Assembly: GCA_018268785.1 (NCBI GenBank)
Contig: JAFDVY010000013.1
Location: 1 to 50,422 of the forward strand
Reading direction: 5' to 3'
DNA from: Acidobacteriota bacterium
GTDB lineage: Bacteria > Acidobacteriota > Terriglobia > Acidiferrales > UBA7541
Length of the DNA: 50,422 bases
Under the pieces are notes generated by a model. It did not search any database. It was not told where the DNA came from and was given only the letters and a program-made list of their open reading frames with translations. The position numbers were made by a program, and so were the translations under genes. This document shows positions 28,691 through 36,115 of this stretch, piece by piece (the first letter of the stretch is position 1; each line of letters opens with the position of its first letter).

Positions 28691-28711
28691 GGCAGTCAAG
28701 AAAGGGAAAAA

Positions 28712-29551
28712 ATGTCCAATCAGTATCTTTTAGCCAGCGACTTTGATCAGACGCTCAGTTTTAACGACTCGGGCGTGGTCCTTGCCGAATTGATCGGCAT
28801 CAAGAATTTCCACGACCGGGTGAAGGGGCTATCGCAAATCAATCTGGTGCAGCAGGGAGCGGAACTCTCATATTTGATTCTGCACGATCCGGAATTTCGC
28901 CGCGTCCGCCGCGAACATCTTGTCGAAACCGGCAAACGCATTCGTTTGAAGCACAACGTCGGCCAGTTTGCCAAAGCGCTCGAAACTCTTGCGGAGGGTT
29001 ATAACTTTTCGTTCTATGTCATTTCGGCCGCGCCCCAGGAAATCATCGAATCGGCGCTGGAAGGAATCGTTCCAAGGGAAAATATCTTCGGCACACGATT
29101 TCACTACGCCGAAAACGGCGAAGTGTCTGCCATCATCCGCGCGTCAGCGGGTTGGGGCAAAATCACGGTGCTCGAGGAAATTCGCGCCACACTCGGCATC
29201 AGCCATGACCATATCATCTACATGGGCGACGGCAGTTCGGACCTGCCCGTGATGATGCACGTCAATTCCTACGACGGACTGACGATCGCGGTGAGCGAAG
29301 CCGAATTCATCACTCGCGTGGCGAAGCGCACCGTGCTCAGCGACAACGCGATGAGCGTGCTCGTTCCAGTCATGGAAGACGTTCTTCGCTGGGATTCCGC
29401 GCGCATCCGCCGCACCTTTGCGCAGCACGGCTTGATGCTCCGCGAGTGGGGCAAGTCGCGCACCGACCAATTGCTCATTCAGGAGTCGCCGGAGCCCATT
29501 TCCGTCGATTCGCATGCCGAGCAAACACATGCAGAGGCCCAAGCGCAATAG
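28712..29551 (+). CDS. HAD-superfamily phosphatase, phosphoserine-phosphatase/MtnX-like
   Basis: 279 residues from the ATG at 28712, preceded by AAGAAAGGGA; the open frame continues upstream but only through the structured leader. Motif I is [11 protein letters not shown] with nucleophile Asp10 and general acid Asp12. Motif II is the small-residue site in FYVISAAP, motif III the lysine in GWGK, and motif [14 protein letters not shown]. Around residues 20-90 there is a helical cap (C1 type), as in phosphoserine phosphatase and MtnX. It is a cytoplasmic, Mg-dependent phosphomonoesterase; the substrate cannot be read from the sequence. The gene stands alone between a promoter-like leader and a terminator. 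The C-terminal 30 residues are Glu/Gln-rich and probably unstructured. Confidence 0.83.
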   Translation: MSNQYLLASDFDQTLSFNDSGVVLAELIGIKNFHDRVKGLSQINLVQQGAELSYLILHDPEFRRVRREHLVETGKRIRLKHNVGQFAKALETLAEGYNFSFYVISAAPQEIIESALEGIVPRENIFGTRFHYAENGEVSAIIRASAGWGKITVLEEIRATLGISHDHIIYMGDGSSDLPVMMHVNSYDGLTIAVSEAEFITRVAKRTVLSDNAMSVLVPVMEDVLRWDSARIRRTFAQHGLMLREWGKSRTDQLLIQESPEPISVDSHAEQTHAEAQAQ

Positions 29552-29573
29552 GGAAAACTCATAAGCTTCCTGG

Positions 29574-29603
29574 AAAGACGCTCTCTTCCGAGGGCGCCTT
29601 TTT
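29574..29603 (+). terminator. Intrinsic terminator after the HAD gene
   Basis: AAAG-A-CGC-TCTC, loop TTCC, GAGG-GCG-C-CTTT followed by TT: a 12-position stem with one A/C mismatch and one T/G pair, running into five T residues. It also separates the HAD gene from the convergent small gene ending at 29611. Confidence 0.85.
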
Positions 29604-29610
29604 GTTGGAA

Positions 29611-29973
29611 CTATGGCCTTGCGCGGTTCTTCAATTGCTTCGCAAGTTTCTCGATATCCTCGGTTTGCTTGTACATGTTCACGGAAAAAACATCGGCCGT
29701 ATGCGCCCCGTCTAGTTTTGCCCGGAATTCCTGGACCTTGATCAATAGTTGGTCCGTTGCATCCAATAATTCTTTTTCGCGAGCAACCAGCGCAGCGGGA
29801 TTGCTCTTGTTCGATTTCCCTTGCGGTCCAGCCGGCAATTTCTCCGCAGGTTCCGGATGAGCGGGCAGCGGCTCCGCGCGCTGGCGAATTGGCGTCGGCG
29901 GTTGTTGTTGAAGCGCGGTGAGTATGCCGGCTGATGCGAGCGTGGAAAGAAACGTGCGGCGTGAATCCAACAT
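29611..29973 (-). CDS. Small exported protein with twin-arginine signal
   Basis: 120 residues from the ATG at 29973, chosen because GGAGG lies five bases upstream. The N terminus, MLDSRRTFLSTLASAGILTA, carries an S-R-R-x-F-L twin-arginine motif and a hydrophobic stretch, so export of a folded protein is predicted. The mature part is a Pro/Glu-rich linker followed by about 60 residues of charged helix (LVAREKELLDATDQLLIKVQEFRAKL, shortened here to its start and end) with no cysteine or known motif. I do not recognise the family. It follows the FUSC-family gene on the same strand with an 81-base gap and may be co-transcribed with it. Confidence 0.6.
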   Translation of the reverse strand: MLDSRRTFLSTLASAGILTALQQQPPTPIRQRAEPLPAHPEPAEKLPAGPQGKSNKSNPAALVAREKELLDATDQLLIKVQEFRAKLDGAHTADVFSVNMYKQTEDIEKLAKQLKNRARP

Positions 29974-29978
29974 AAGAA

Positions 29979-29983
29979 CCTCC
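29979..29983 (-). promoter_or_regulatory. Ribosome binding site of the small Tat-signal protein
   Basis: GGAGG on the minus strand, five bases before the ATG at 29973. It decides the start against an open frame that extends to 30051. Confidence 0.7.
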
Positions 29984-30054
29984 GGAGAACGGCGCGGCGG
30001 GGGTGTGCCGGGAATGGTAGCACTGAACTCCAGATAAAAGCCGCAGTGCACAGC

Positions 30055-32292
30055 CTAGGTTTTTACCGCTGGCGCCGCACTCAAGGATTCCGCGGTGTTT
30101 GCATCGCGCCTCATTCGTGCCCATTCCAGAATCTCTTCGCGAAGCGTATTCAACGAATTCGTCATGCGGTCCGCTTCAATGTTCACCAGCGCGTAACGCT
30201 GCCTTTCCGGATCTCCGGCGGCAATCAACAGGTTGTGATCTTCGCGAAGATTCGGGAATTGCTTTTCCGCCACTTTCCCGCCGGACAGCGCTTCCTCGAG
30301 GAGCGCCAGCGTTTCTTCCACGTCCGCGGCAAATATTCGAAACTCTTGTCGCGCCGGAACTGGTGGCGTCAGAGGCAAGCCCGCTTCCAAAGCCATAATC
30401 GCGTGAGCAAAGCGGTGAGTGCTGGCTAGCATCGCGTTCACCCTGTTGATCTGCTCTGGAGTCACTCCGGGCTCCGCCGCCAGACGTTCCAGAGAACTCT
30501 CCAGGTTCGTTCGCGCTGTGCGCGAATTTTGCCGCGGCAATTCCAGCGCGAGCGCGCCCACAGTTTCCTTTTCGACGTACGAGCGCGCGACCGCCGAGAA
30601 ATATTCCCGGTACGCAGCCAATAGAGCTGCCATCGAGTCTCCCACGCGCGAACGCTCCCAGGTCGGCCATGCCAGATAGGTCAGCAGAGCCAAAACGCCG
30701 CCAGCCGCTGTGTTCAATCCGCGCGCGAGGATCACTTCTTTCGGCGAAACCCCATTGATCGCCAGCAGCAGCACGACCAGCGCGCTGACGATTACCGCGA
30801 ACACGCCATAATTCGCCGGCCCGACCCAGCGCAGCAGAAACGTAAAGGACGCTATCAGAATAATTTCGGTTGCCGTATGAATCGGCAGGAAATGGAACAG
30901 CGCCGTCGCCAGCAGCAAGCCAAGAATGGTTCCTGAAACCCGCAGCACCCCGCGCGTGAACGTCACGGCAAATTCCGGCTTTAGCACCAGCACGATCGTC
31001 ATCGGAATCCAATACGACCGCCGCCAGTCGAAAGCCCGCCCGAGCATGTTTCCCGCAGCGACGGCGAACGCCAGCCGTAGCGCGTGCCGAAATGTCGTCG
31101 ACCGGAAGTTCACATTGGCGCGCAAGGACGCGATACTACTGCTGAACCGAAGCCGAAGCGGCTGCCGTTTCTCCTTTTTTTCGAATTCTGCCGCGCCTTC
31201 GAGTGACGCATGATTTGCCAGATCAATCGCTGCGCGCAGTTGTCCGGAGAGCGCGTCCATCTGGTACTCCGTATCCTGTAGGACCGCTTCTAAAAACACC
31301 TTGCGCGATCCCATCCCGTGTTGTGAGTGGATTTGATAGGTCAAGGCAACGCCGAGAATCACGCGGTCGGCATCGAGTCCAATCTTTCTATTGCTCAATA
31401 GCGCTTCGCCAATTGACCGCAAAATCGAAGAGACGTTTTCCAGGTAGCGGCCGATCGCTTCAATTGCTTTGTGCCCGGGCGCTTCGCGCTCCATGCGCAG
31501 CCGCAGTCGTGAAAGCATCATTGTGCTTAGCCGGATTCGTTCGGCCTGGCTCAGCAGCGCGCGAAACCGTACGCTTTCCATGGAATTATCGCTGCCCAGC
31601 GAGGCAATCGCTTCCTGCGCTCGCGTTGCAGCGGGCGTCGCGGGCGGAGCGCTTGACGCTTGTGTTGGTTTGTTCGCGGCTTCGGCCAGCTCCTGAAACA
31701 AATCGTTGAGTGCGCGTCTTTCTGGTGTGTAGCGCCGTACCGGCCACAATGCAATCGAAAGCGCCGTTTGGAGCAATCCTCCGGCTAGCGCCAGCACACC
31801 AGCTTCCGCCGCTTGCCGCGCCGTCAAAGGCTGCGCGGCATAGACAACCAGCATAACCAGGCTGATAACGCCAACATCCGCTGCCGTCGCGCCTATGGCG
31901 ACCAACATGCCCGCAATGAACGCCCACGCCGTCGTCACAAAAATCGCTTCCGTATTGCGGCGTCCGGTAAGCGCCCCAAGAAAAATCGCGATCGCGCACC
32001 ACGCCGTCGAGGCCAACATTCGCCGTGCCCGCTGCGGGTAGGGATCATGTCCGTCCGAGTACGAAACGTTGAGCGCGCCGCTGGCCATCGCCAGCCCGCC
32101 GCGCGGCATCCCAAGGGCAAATCCCATCACCAGTGGAATCACCACTCCGGCCGTATTCCGCAGTGCCAGCGCCGGAATCATTTTCGAACGATCGAAATGA
32201 GTAAGCAGCCGCCATAGAACTCGCGCTTGATTCGGCGCTTTCGGCTGCTTTTCCGAACGACTCGTTATCCGTATCTGCGATGAACTTGCCAT
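30055..32292 (-). CDS. FUSC-family inner-membrane protein (aromatic-acid/efflux type)
   Basis: 745 residues from the ATG at 32292; a frame open to 32430 would add 46 residues of unlikely sequence. Two hydrophobic blocks are visible. The first (about residues 40-170) has five to six helices, including VGVISLVMLVVYAAQPL. The second (about 400-530) contains RHALRLAFAVAAGNMLG, RSYWIPMTIVLVLKPEF and the following helices. Between and after them are long charged cytoplasmic regions rich in helices. The second block matches the FUSC motif (Y-W-x-P-x-T...KP). The family includes AaeB and YccS-like proteins thought to export aromatic acids or other solutes. The substrate here is unknown. The gene is divergent from the metallophosphoesterase gene. 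Confidence 0.78.
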   Translation of the reverse strand: MASSSQIRITSRSEKQPKAPNQARVLWRLLTHFDRSKMIPALALRNTAGVVIPLVMGFALGMPRGGLAMASGALNVSYSDGHDPYPQRARRMLASTAWCAIAIFLGALTGRRNTEAIFVTTAWAFIAGMLVAIGATAADVGVISLVMLVVYAAQPLTARQAAEAGVLALAGGLLQTALSIALWPVRRYTPERRALNDLFQELAEAANKPTQASSAPPATPAATRAQEAIASLGSDNSMESVRFRALLSQAERIRLSTMMLSRLRLRMEREAPGHKAIEAIGRYLENVSSILRSIGEALLSNRKIGLDADRVILGVALTYQIHSQHGMGSRKVFLEAVLQDTEYQMDALSGQLRAAIDLANHASLEGAAEFEKKEKRQPLRLRFSSSIASLRANVNFRSTTFRHALRLAFAVAAGNMLGRAFDWRRSYWIPMTIVLVLKPEFAVTFTRGVLRVSGTILGLLLATALFHFLPIHTATEIILIASFTFLLRWVGPANYGVFAVIVSALVVLLLAINGVSPKEVILARGLNTAAGGVLALLTYLAWPTWERSRVGDSMAALLAAYREYFSAVARSYVEKETVGALALELPRQNSRTARTNLESSLERLAAEPGVTPEQINRVNAMLASTHRFAHAIMALEAGLPLTPPVPARQEFRIFAADVEETLALLEEALSGGKVAEKQFPNLREDHNLLIAAGDPERQRYALVNIEADRMTNSLNTLREEILEWARMRRDANTAESLSAAPAVKT

Positions 32293-32457
32293 TGATCTGA
32301 CGAGGCTATTCCGGCGAGAACAATCCCGGATCGCAATATGGTAGCAGGAGAGAATCGGCGCCGTGGTGGACTTGGAAAAAACTGGGCCAATCAACCATGA
32401 GGCATATACCGCGCTGAGACCCGAAGGCATCGAACCTAGAGAACCCGGGGGAAGATC

Positions 32458-33636
32458 ATGGCAACGGCGAATTCATTTGCGGAAAAACAGGTCGCGGCAT
32501 CGCGTCAGGGAAGGGAAAAAGCTCACGCACCTTCAGGCATCGCCGTTTTCGCCACCGTCTTTCAAGTCGTGATGCTTGCCGCGCATTGGTTTCTTTACGA
32601 AACATGGCTTCTCTTTTGGGGTCCCATGAGCGTTACCGCGCAACGCACGCTGGCAGCCAGCGCCGCCCTTCTAAGCTTGAGTTTTCTCGCTGCCACTTTG
32701 CTTGCTTTCCGCTACAACAATGCTGTCGTTCGCGCATTTTATCGCGTCGCCGCCGTCTGGCTTGGCGCGCTCAGTTTTTTCTTTCTCGCCGCCCTCGCGA
32801 GCTGGCTTGTCTACGCTCTCGTCATCGCCGGCGCGTTCGAATTTCATACCCGCACAATCGTTTTTGTAACCTTCAGCATGGCCGCGCTTATTTCTTTGTT
32901 CGGCATTGTCAATGCAAGCTGGACTCGCACACTGAAAATTTCAGTGAAACTCCCGAATCTTCCGGAATCGTGGCGCGGCCGGACAGCCGTTCTCGCCAGT
33001 GATCTTCATCTTGGTCACATCCACCATCGCGGTTTTTCGAAAAAAATCACTCGCAAGATTTCTGAACTCAAGCCAGACGTCGTCTTTGTCGCGGGAGATA
33101 TGTTCGATGGCACCCGCGTAAACGCACCCGAACTAGTCGAACCCTGGAAGTATCTTCGCGCCCCCTTCGGCGCTTACTTCATTAACGGCAATCATGAACT
33201 CTTCGGAGGCGGTTCCGCGTTCCTGGACGCGATCCGCGCCGCGGGCATTCGCGTGCTTCACAACGAAAAAATCAACCTGGACGGTCTTCAACTTGTGGGT
33301 GTGCCTTATGAGCATGCCACTCATGCCGAACACTTCCGCTCCGTCCTGGCAAAAATAGTGGTCGATCCAGCGAGCGCGAGCATCTTGCTCACGCACGCTC
33401 CCGATCACCCCGAGATCGCGGCAGAGGCGGGCATCGGCCTCCAACACGCCGGCCACACCCATCTCGGCCAATTCTTTCCGTTCACCTGGATCGCAAAGCG
33501 TATCTACGGCCAGTTCACCTACGGCCTGAGCCGTCTAGGCCCAACTCTGTTCTACACGTCCAGCGGCGCCGGACTCTGGGGCCCGCCCCTTCGCATCGGT
33601 TCCCAATCCGAAATCGTTCAAATCAAGTTTGAATAG
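32458..33636 (+). CDS. Membrane-anchored metallophosphoesterase (YaeI-like)
   Basis: 392 residues. GGGGGAAG lies just upstream of the ATG. The N-terminal third has four hydrophobic helices (about 28-52, 63-84, 97-122 and 127-148). The C-terminal part is a calcineurin-type phosphoesterase: ASDLHLGH (D-x-H), VFVAGDMFDG (G-D-x2-D), INGNHELFGG (G-N-H-E), LLTHAPDHPE and QHAGHTHLGQF (G-H-x-H), the complete set of dimetal ligands. Similar YaeI/YkuE-like enzymes act on lipid or nucleotide phosphates at the membrane. The long N-terminal membrane domain differs from the single-helix YaeI. Its end faces the convergent decaheme gene with only 21 bases between them and no clear terminator. Confidence 0.87.
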   Translation: MATANSFAEKQVAASRQGREKAHAPSGIAVFATVFQVVMLAAHWFLYETWLLFWGPMSVTAQRTLAASAALLSLSFLAATLLAFRYNNAVVRAFYRVAAVWLGALSFFFLAALASWLVYALVIAGAFEFHTRTIVFVTFSMAALISLFGIVNASWTRTLKISVKLPNLPESWRGRTAVLASDLHLGHIHHRGFSKKITRKISELKPDVVFVAGDMFDGTRVNAPELVEPWKYLRAPFGAYFINGNHELFGGGSAFLDAIRAAGIRVLHNEKINLDGLQLVGVPYEHATHAEHFRSVLAKIVVDPASASILLTHAPDHPEIAAEAGIGLQHAGHTHLGQFFPFTWIAKRIYGQFTYGLSRLGPTLFYTSSGAGLWGPPLRIGSQSEIVQIKFE

Positions 33637-33657
33637 GGAATGGATGGCCTCGACCGT

Positions 33658-35124
33658 TTACTCGCCGCCAGTGTGCAAAGCTGGAAGTCTGAACGCGGGC
33701 TTTACTTCTTTGCGCTGCGACCAGTCATGATAGGTGTGGCACTCGAAACATCGCGACTCCGCGTGATTCGGCCCCGGCGCGTGGCAGGTCCGGCAAGTCG
33801 CAATCCCGGGAATTAACAGTTCGCTTGACTCCGTGCTTGTCAGCGCCTTCGCATGGCAACTCACGCAAGTAAATCCCGTGTGCGCGTCATGGTCGAACCT
33901 CGAGTGGGGCAGCCACCGCAGAGTGATGTTTGCCGGAGCTACAGCGCCAATCATTCCTGCTGAATTCCCCCCTGCCGCAAGATTCGCAATGCTTGTTACC
34001 GTCCCCGCCGCAACATTTGCCGGACTCCACCGCGCAATCGATGTGTCCGGCAGGTTCTGCTTCGTCATCTGGTGGCATTGCGCGCACGTCTTGTGCGAAA
34101 GCAATTCCTCCGCTACCGCCACTTTCTCTGCCACCCATTGCGGAGCAGATAACGTTCTCATCCGTGGCTGCAGTAGCTTGCCAGACAAATCCCTCGAGGG
34201 GTCTTGCATTTCGTGTAGCTCGTTCGAATGTGTCGCAATGTACGCCCCGAACTTCTTCATCAAAAATGTGTGCACCACTTCCGGCTTGTCGTGCGGCACG
34301 CCATCGTCAAATCGTTTGTCGAAGGTCAGTAGATGGCATCCCGCGCAAGCCGTAGCAAATTTCACCGGCGCCATTAACTCGCGGCCCGTTGCGGGATTAC
34401 GCGCCTTCAGGCTGGAAGAACTCGCGGTAAGGAATTGATCCTTGTCGGTGTAGGAGGCGGTAATGCCGAGATACTTCCCGTCTGCGTAGATCCAGGGCTT
34501 GGTTACACCCGGCGGCCGATGGCAGTCGAAACATTCGAGCTGGACACTTGGTCCCCCGGGAGCGCTGCGGATGGGTTGCATGTGTAATTTGTGATTGAGC
34601 TTGATCGTTCCCGGATCGTGGTTCGTCGCCGCCGCTCGAAATTCCGGATGCCCGTTTTCCAGGCTGGAGATGTTTGCCGAGAAATGTGCGGCACCGCCGT
34701 TTGTACGCAACTCAGAATGGCACTGCGCACACGATTGATTGCTTGCCGCTGACAGATTGATCTTCCCGCGATGCTCCACGTGACATTCCGCACAGTTCGG
34801 CATCCGCGTCTGCTCCGCGTGATGAATCGGCCCGTCATGGCACGCGAGGCACGCCGAATTTTCCGCCTTCGCCGAATAGGCGCCGGCCTTCTCCACATGG
34901 CATGCCGCGCATTGCGTTTCAAACACAGCGTGGGGATTGCTCAGTCGCCCGCTCGAATACACGCGTGAATCATGCATGGCAAAATGCGCCGCAATCCAAA
35001 TCAGTGCGACCAGCGGCAACGCCAAGCTCAGCCACAGCTTTGCCCGCTTCAGCGGCGTCGGTCTCTTGAAATAGTTCAAGTCGATCCGTTGCGCCAGTTT
35101 TTTTGTTGTACGTGTGCGAGCCAA
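33658..35124 (-). CDS. Decaheme cytochrome c with N-terminal membrane anchor
   Basis: 488 residues. A basic N terminus is followed by one hydrophobic helix (about 29-49), read as an uncleaved anchor. Ten CXXCH sites have first cysteines at 72, 92, 111, 132, 198, 260, 347, 420, 444 and 459. They group as four, two, one and three, with isolated histidines (for example in LNHKLHMQP and HSRFDHDAHTG) available as distal ligands, as in cytochrome c3/NrfH-like multihemes. The hemes should face the periplasm. It is the last gene of a four-gene operon (7 bases after the cytochrome b gene), so it probably exchanges electrons with that b protein and passes them to or from soluble or outer-membrane cytochromes. 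No active-site lysine or known reductase motif is visible, so a wire function is more likely than catalysis. Confidence 0.88.
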   Translation of the reverse strand: MARTRTTKKLAQRIDLNYFKRPTPLKRAKLWLSLALPLVALIWIAAHFAMHDSRVYSSGRLSNPHAVFETQCAACHVEKAGAYSAKAENSACLACHDGPIHHAEQTRMPNCAECHVEHRGKINLSAASNQSCAQCHSELRTNGGAAHFSANISSLENGHPEFRAAATNHDPGTIKLNHKLHMQPIRSAPGGPSVQLECFDCHRPPGVTKPWIYADGKYLGITASYTDKDQFLTASSSSLKARNPATGRELMAPVKFATACAGCHLLTFDKRFDDGVPHDKPEVVHTFLMKKFGAYIATHSNELHEMQDPSRDLSGKLLQPRMRTLSAPQWVAEKVAVAEELLSHKTCAQCHQMTKQNLPDTSIARWSPANVAAGTVTSIANLAAGGNSAGMIGAVAPANITLRWLPHSRFDHDAHTGFTCVSCHAKALTSTESSELLIPGIATCRTCHAPGPNHAESRCFECHTYHDWSQRKEVKPAFRLPALHTGGE

Positions 35125-35131
35125 TCGTCAC

Positions 35132-36115
35132 CTAGTAGCGCAAAGCCATCACGGCGTGAACCGCCCCGAGCAAAATCAATGCGAGCGAAAGCGGAATGTG
35201 AACCAACAGCCATCCGTGCAGCCAGCGATGCATCCGTTCCTGCAGGGAGAGCTGGCGGGCCTCTTCGCAAATCTCTTCCAGGTCAGTAATCGTTGCGTGC
35301 GCTGAAGCCGGCGCCAAAGTCCGCACCGCTGCAAACGAGCTCTTCGCACGTCCAGCTTCGCTCAATCGCGAGCTCCGCTTCGGTTGTTCCAGATAGGGCC
35401 GCAATTCCGCCAGGTAAAATCGCCGCAGCGGAGCTGATTGTTCCTCATTCAATAAAATAATTTCGGGAGCCGCCGCCACCGCCGTCGCCACGCTCGCTCC
35501 CGCGCTCACCGCGGCTGACGTTCGCAGCGCCACCGTAGTTGCTGTCAGCGCCCGCATCGCCGTAAATCCTCCTGCGCGCTGTCCCGCCACGTCCGATGTG
35601 TATTTGAACCCCAGTGGACCGCACAGCGACTCCATGGCGCGATCCGCTTCTTCCCGCAGCAACCGCCTCACGTGTCCAATCTCGTCGTAAATCGTTTCGA
35701 GGGGCACGTCGTTCGTCATTATCTTCGGCAGATAATTTTGCAAAGCCGCGCCGAACACTCCGCTCACCACGGTAATAATCAGCAGCCACATCAAGACGCG
35801 CGTCAGCGTTCCGCCAAAATGAAACCCGCCGTGAAATAAAATCAGCGGCAGAGCCAGAAATCCCAGCCACAAATGTCCGCGCATCCACGCCTGTGCGCGG
35901 CCCAATCGCCACGTCGGCACGCGCTTCCGCGCGCCCAGAGCGGCCGCAAACAACATGAACGCGAACCCAACAATCCCGAACGCCAGCCCCAGCGCGCTTC
36001 CGCCCGTCGGTCCTTTTGGCGCCGTCAGTGCATACGGAACGTAAATCGCCAGGCACGCCACAAAAATCGCAATCGAAATGAAAAGCCAGGTTCGCTGGGT
36101 GGAATCGAGCTTCAT
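35132..36115 (-). CDS. Diheme b-type cytochrome membrane subunit
   Basis: 327 residues from the ATG at 36115, which overlaps the upstream stop as ATGA; a GTG at 36127 would add four residues. Membrane helices are at about 8-30, 43-62, 80-98, 106-126 and 303-323. Two histidine pairs with identical spacing stand out: His81-x13-His95 in helix 3 and His306-x13-His320 in the last helix. This spacing is classic for b hemes stacked through a membrane. Other histidines (His99, His296, His300) lie near the ends. The section between helices 4 and 5 (about 130-290) is soluble and charged. I see no resemblance to NrfD or PsrC. In context it would link the cytoplasmic polyferredoxin to the periplasmic decaheme protein. 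Confidence 0.8.
   Translation of the reverse strand: MKLDSTQRTWLFISIAIFVACLAIYVPYALTAPKGPTGGSALGLAFGIVGFAFMLFAAALGARKRVPTWRLGRAQAWMRGHLWLGFLALPLILFHGGFHFGGTLTRVLMWLLIITVVSGVFGAALQNYLPKIMTNDVPLETIYDEIGHVRRLLREEADRAMESLCGPLGFKYTSDVAGQRAGGFTAMRALTATTVALRTSAAVSAGASVATAVAAAPEIILLNEEQSAPLRRFYLAELRPYLEQPKRSSRLSEAGRAKSSFAAVRTLAPASAHATITDLEEICEEARQLSLQERMHRWLHGWLLVHIPLSLALILLGAVHAVMALRY

Larger units (their letters stand above)
28408..28711 (+). other. 304-base intergenic region with promoter-like motif and structured leader
   Basis: After the cytochrome stop there is no clear intrinsic terminator. At 28538-28557 lies a third copy of the GCATCTAATCTAAGG-type motif. Downstream, TTGGGGCTC is repeated at 28604-28612 and 28651-28659. 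Two adjacent hairpins follow: GGGGC (28653-28657) with GCCCC (28667-28671), and GCTCGC (28673-28678) with GCGAGC (28685-28690). They precede the AAGAAAGGGA ribosome binding site of the HAD gene. This looks like a 5' leader; I do not recognise a known riboswitch. Confidence 0.5.
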
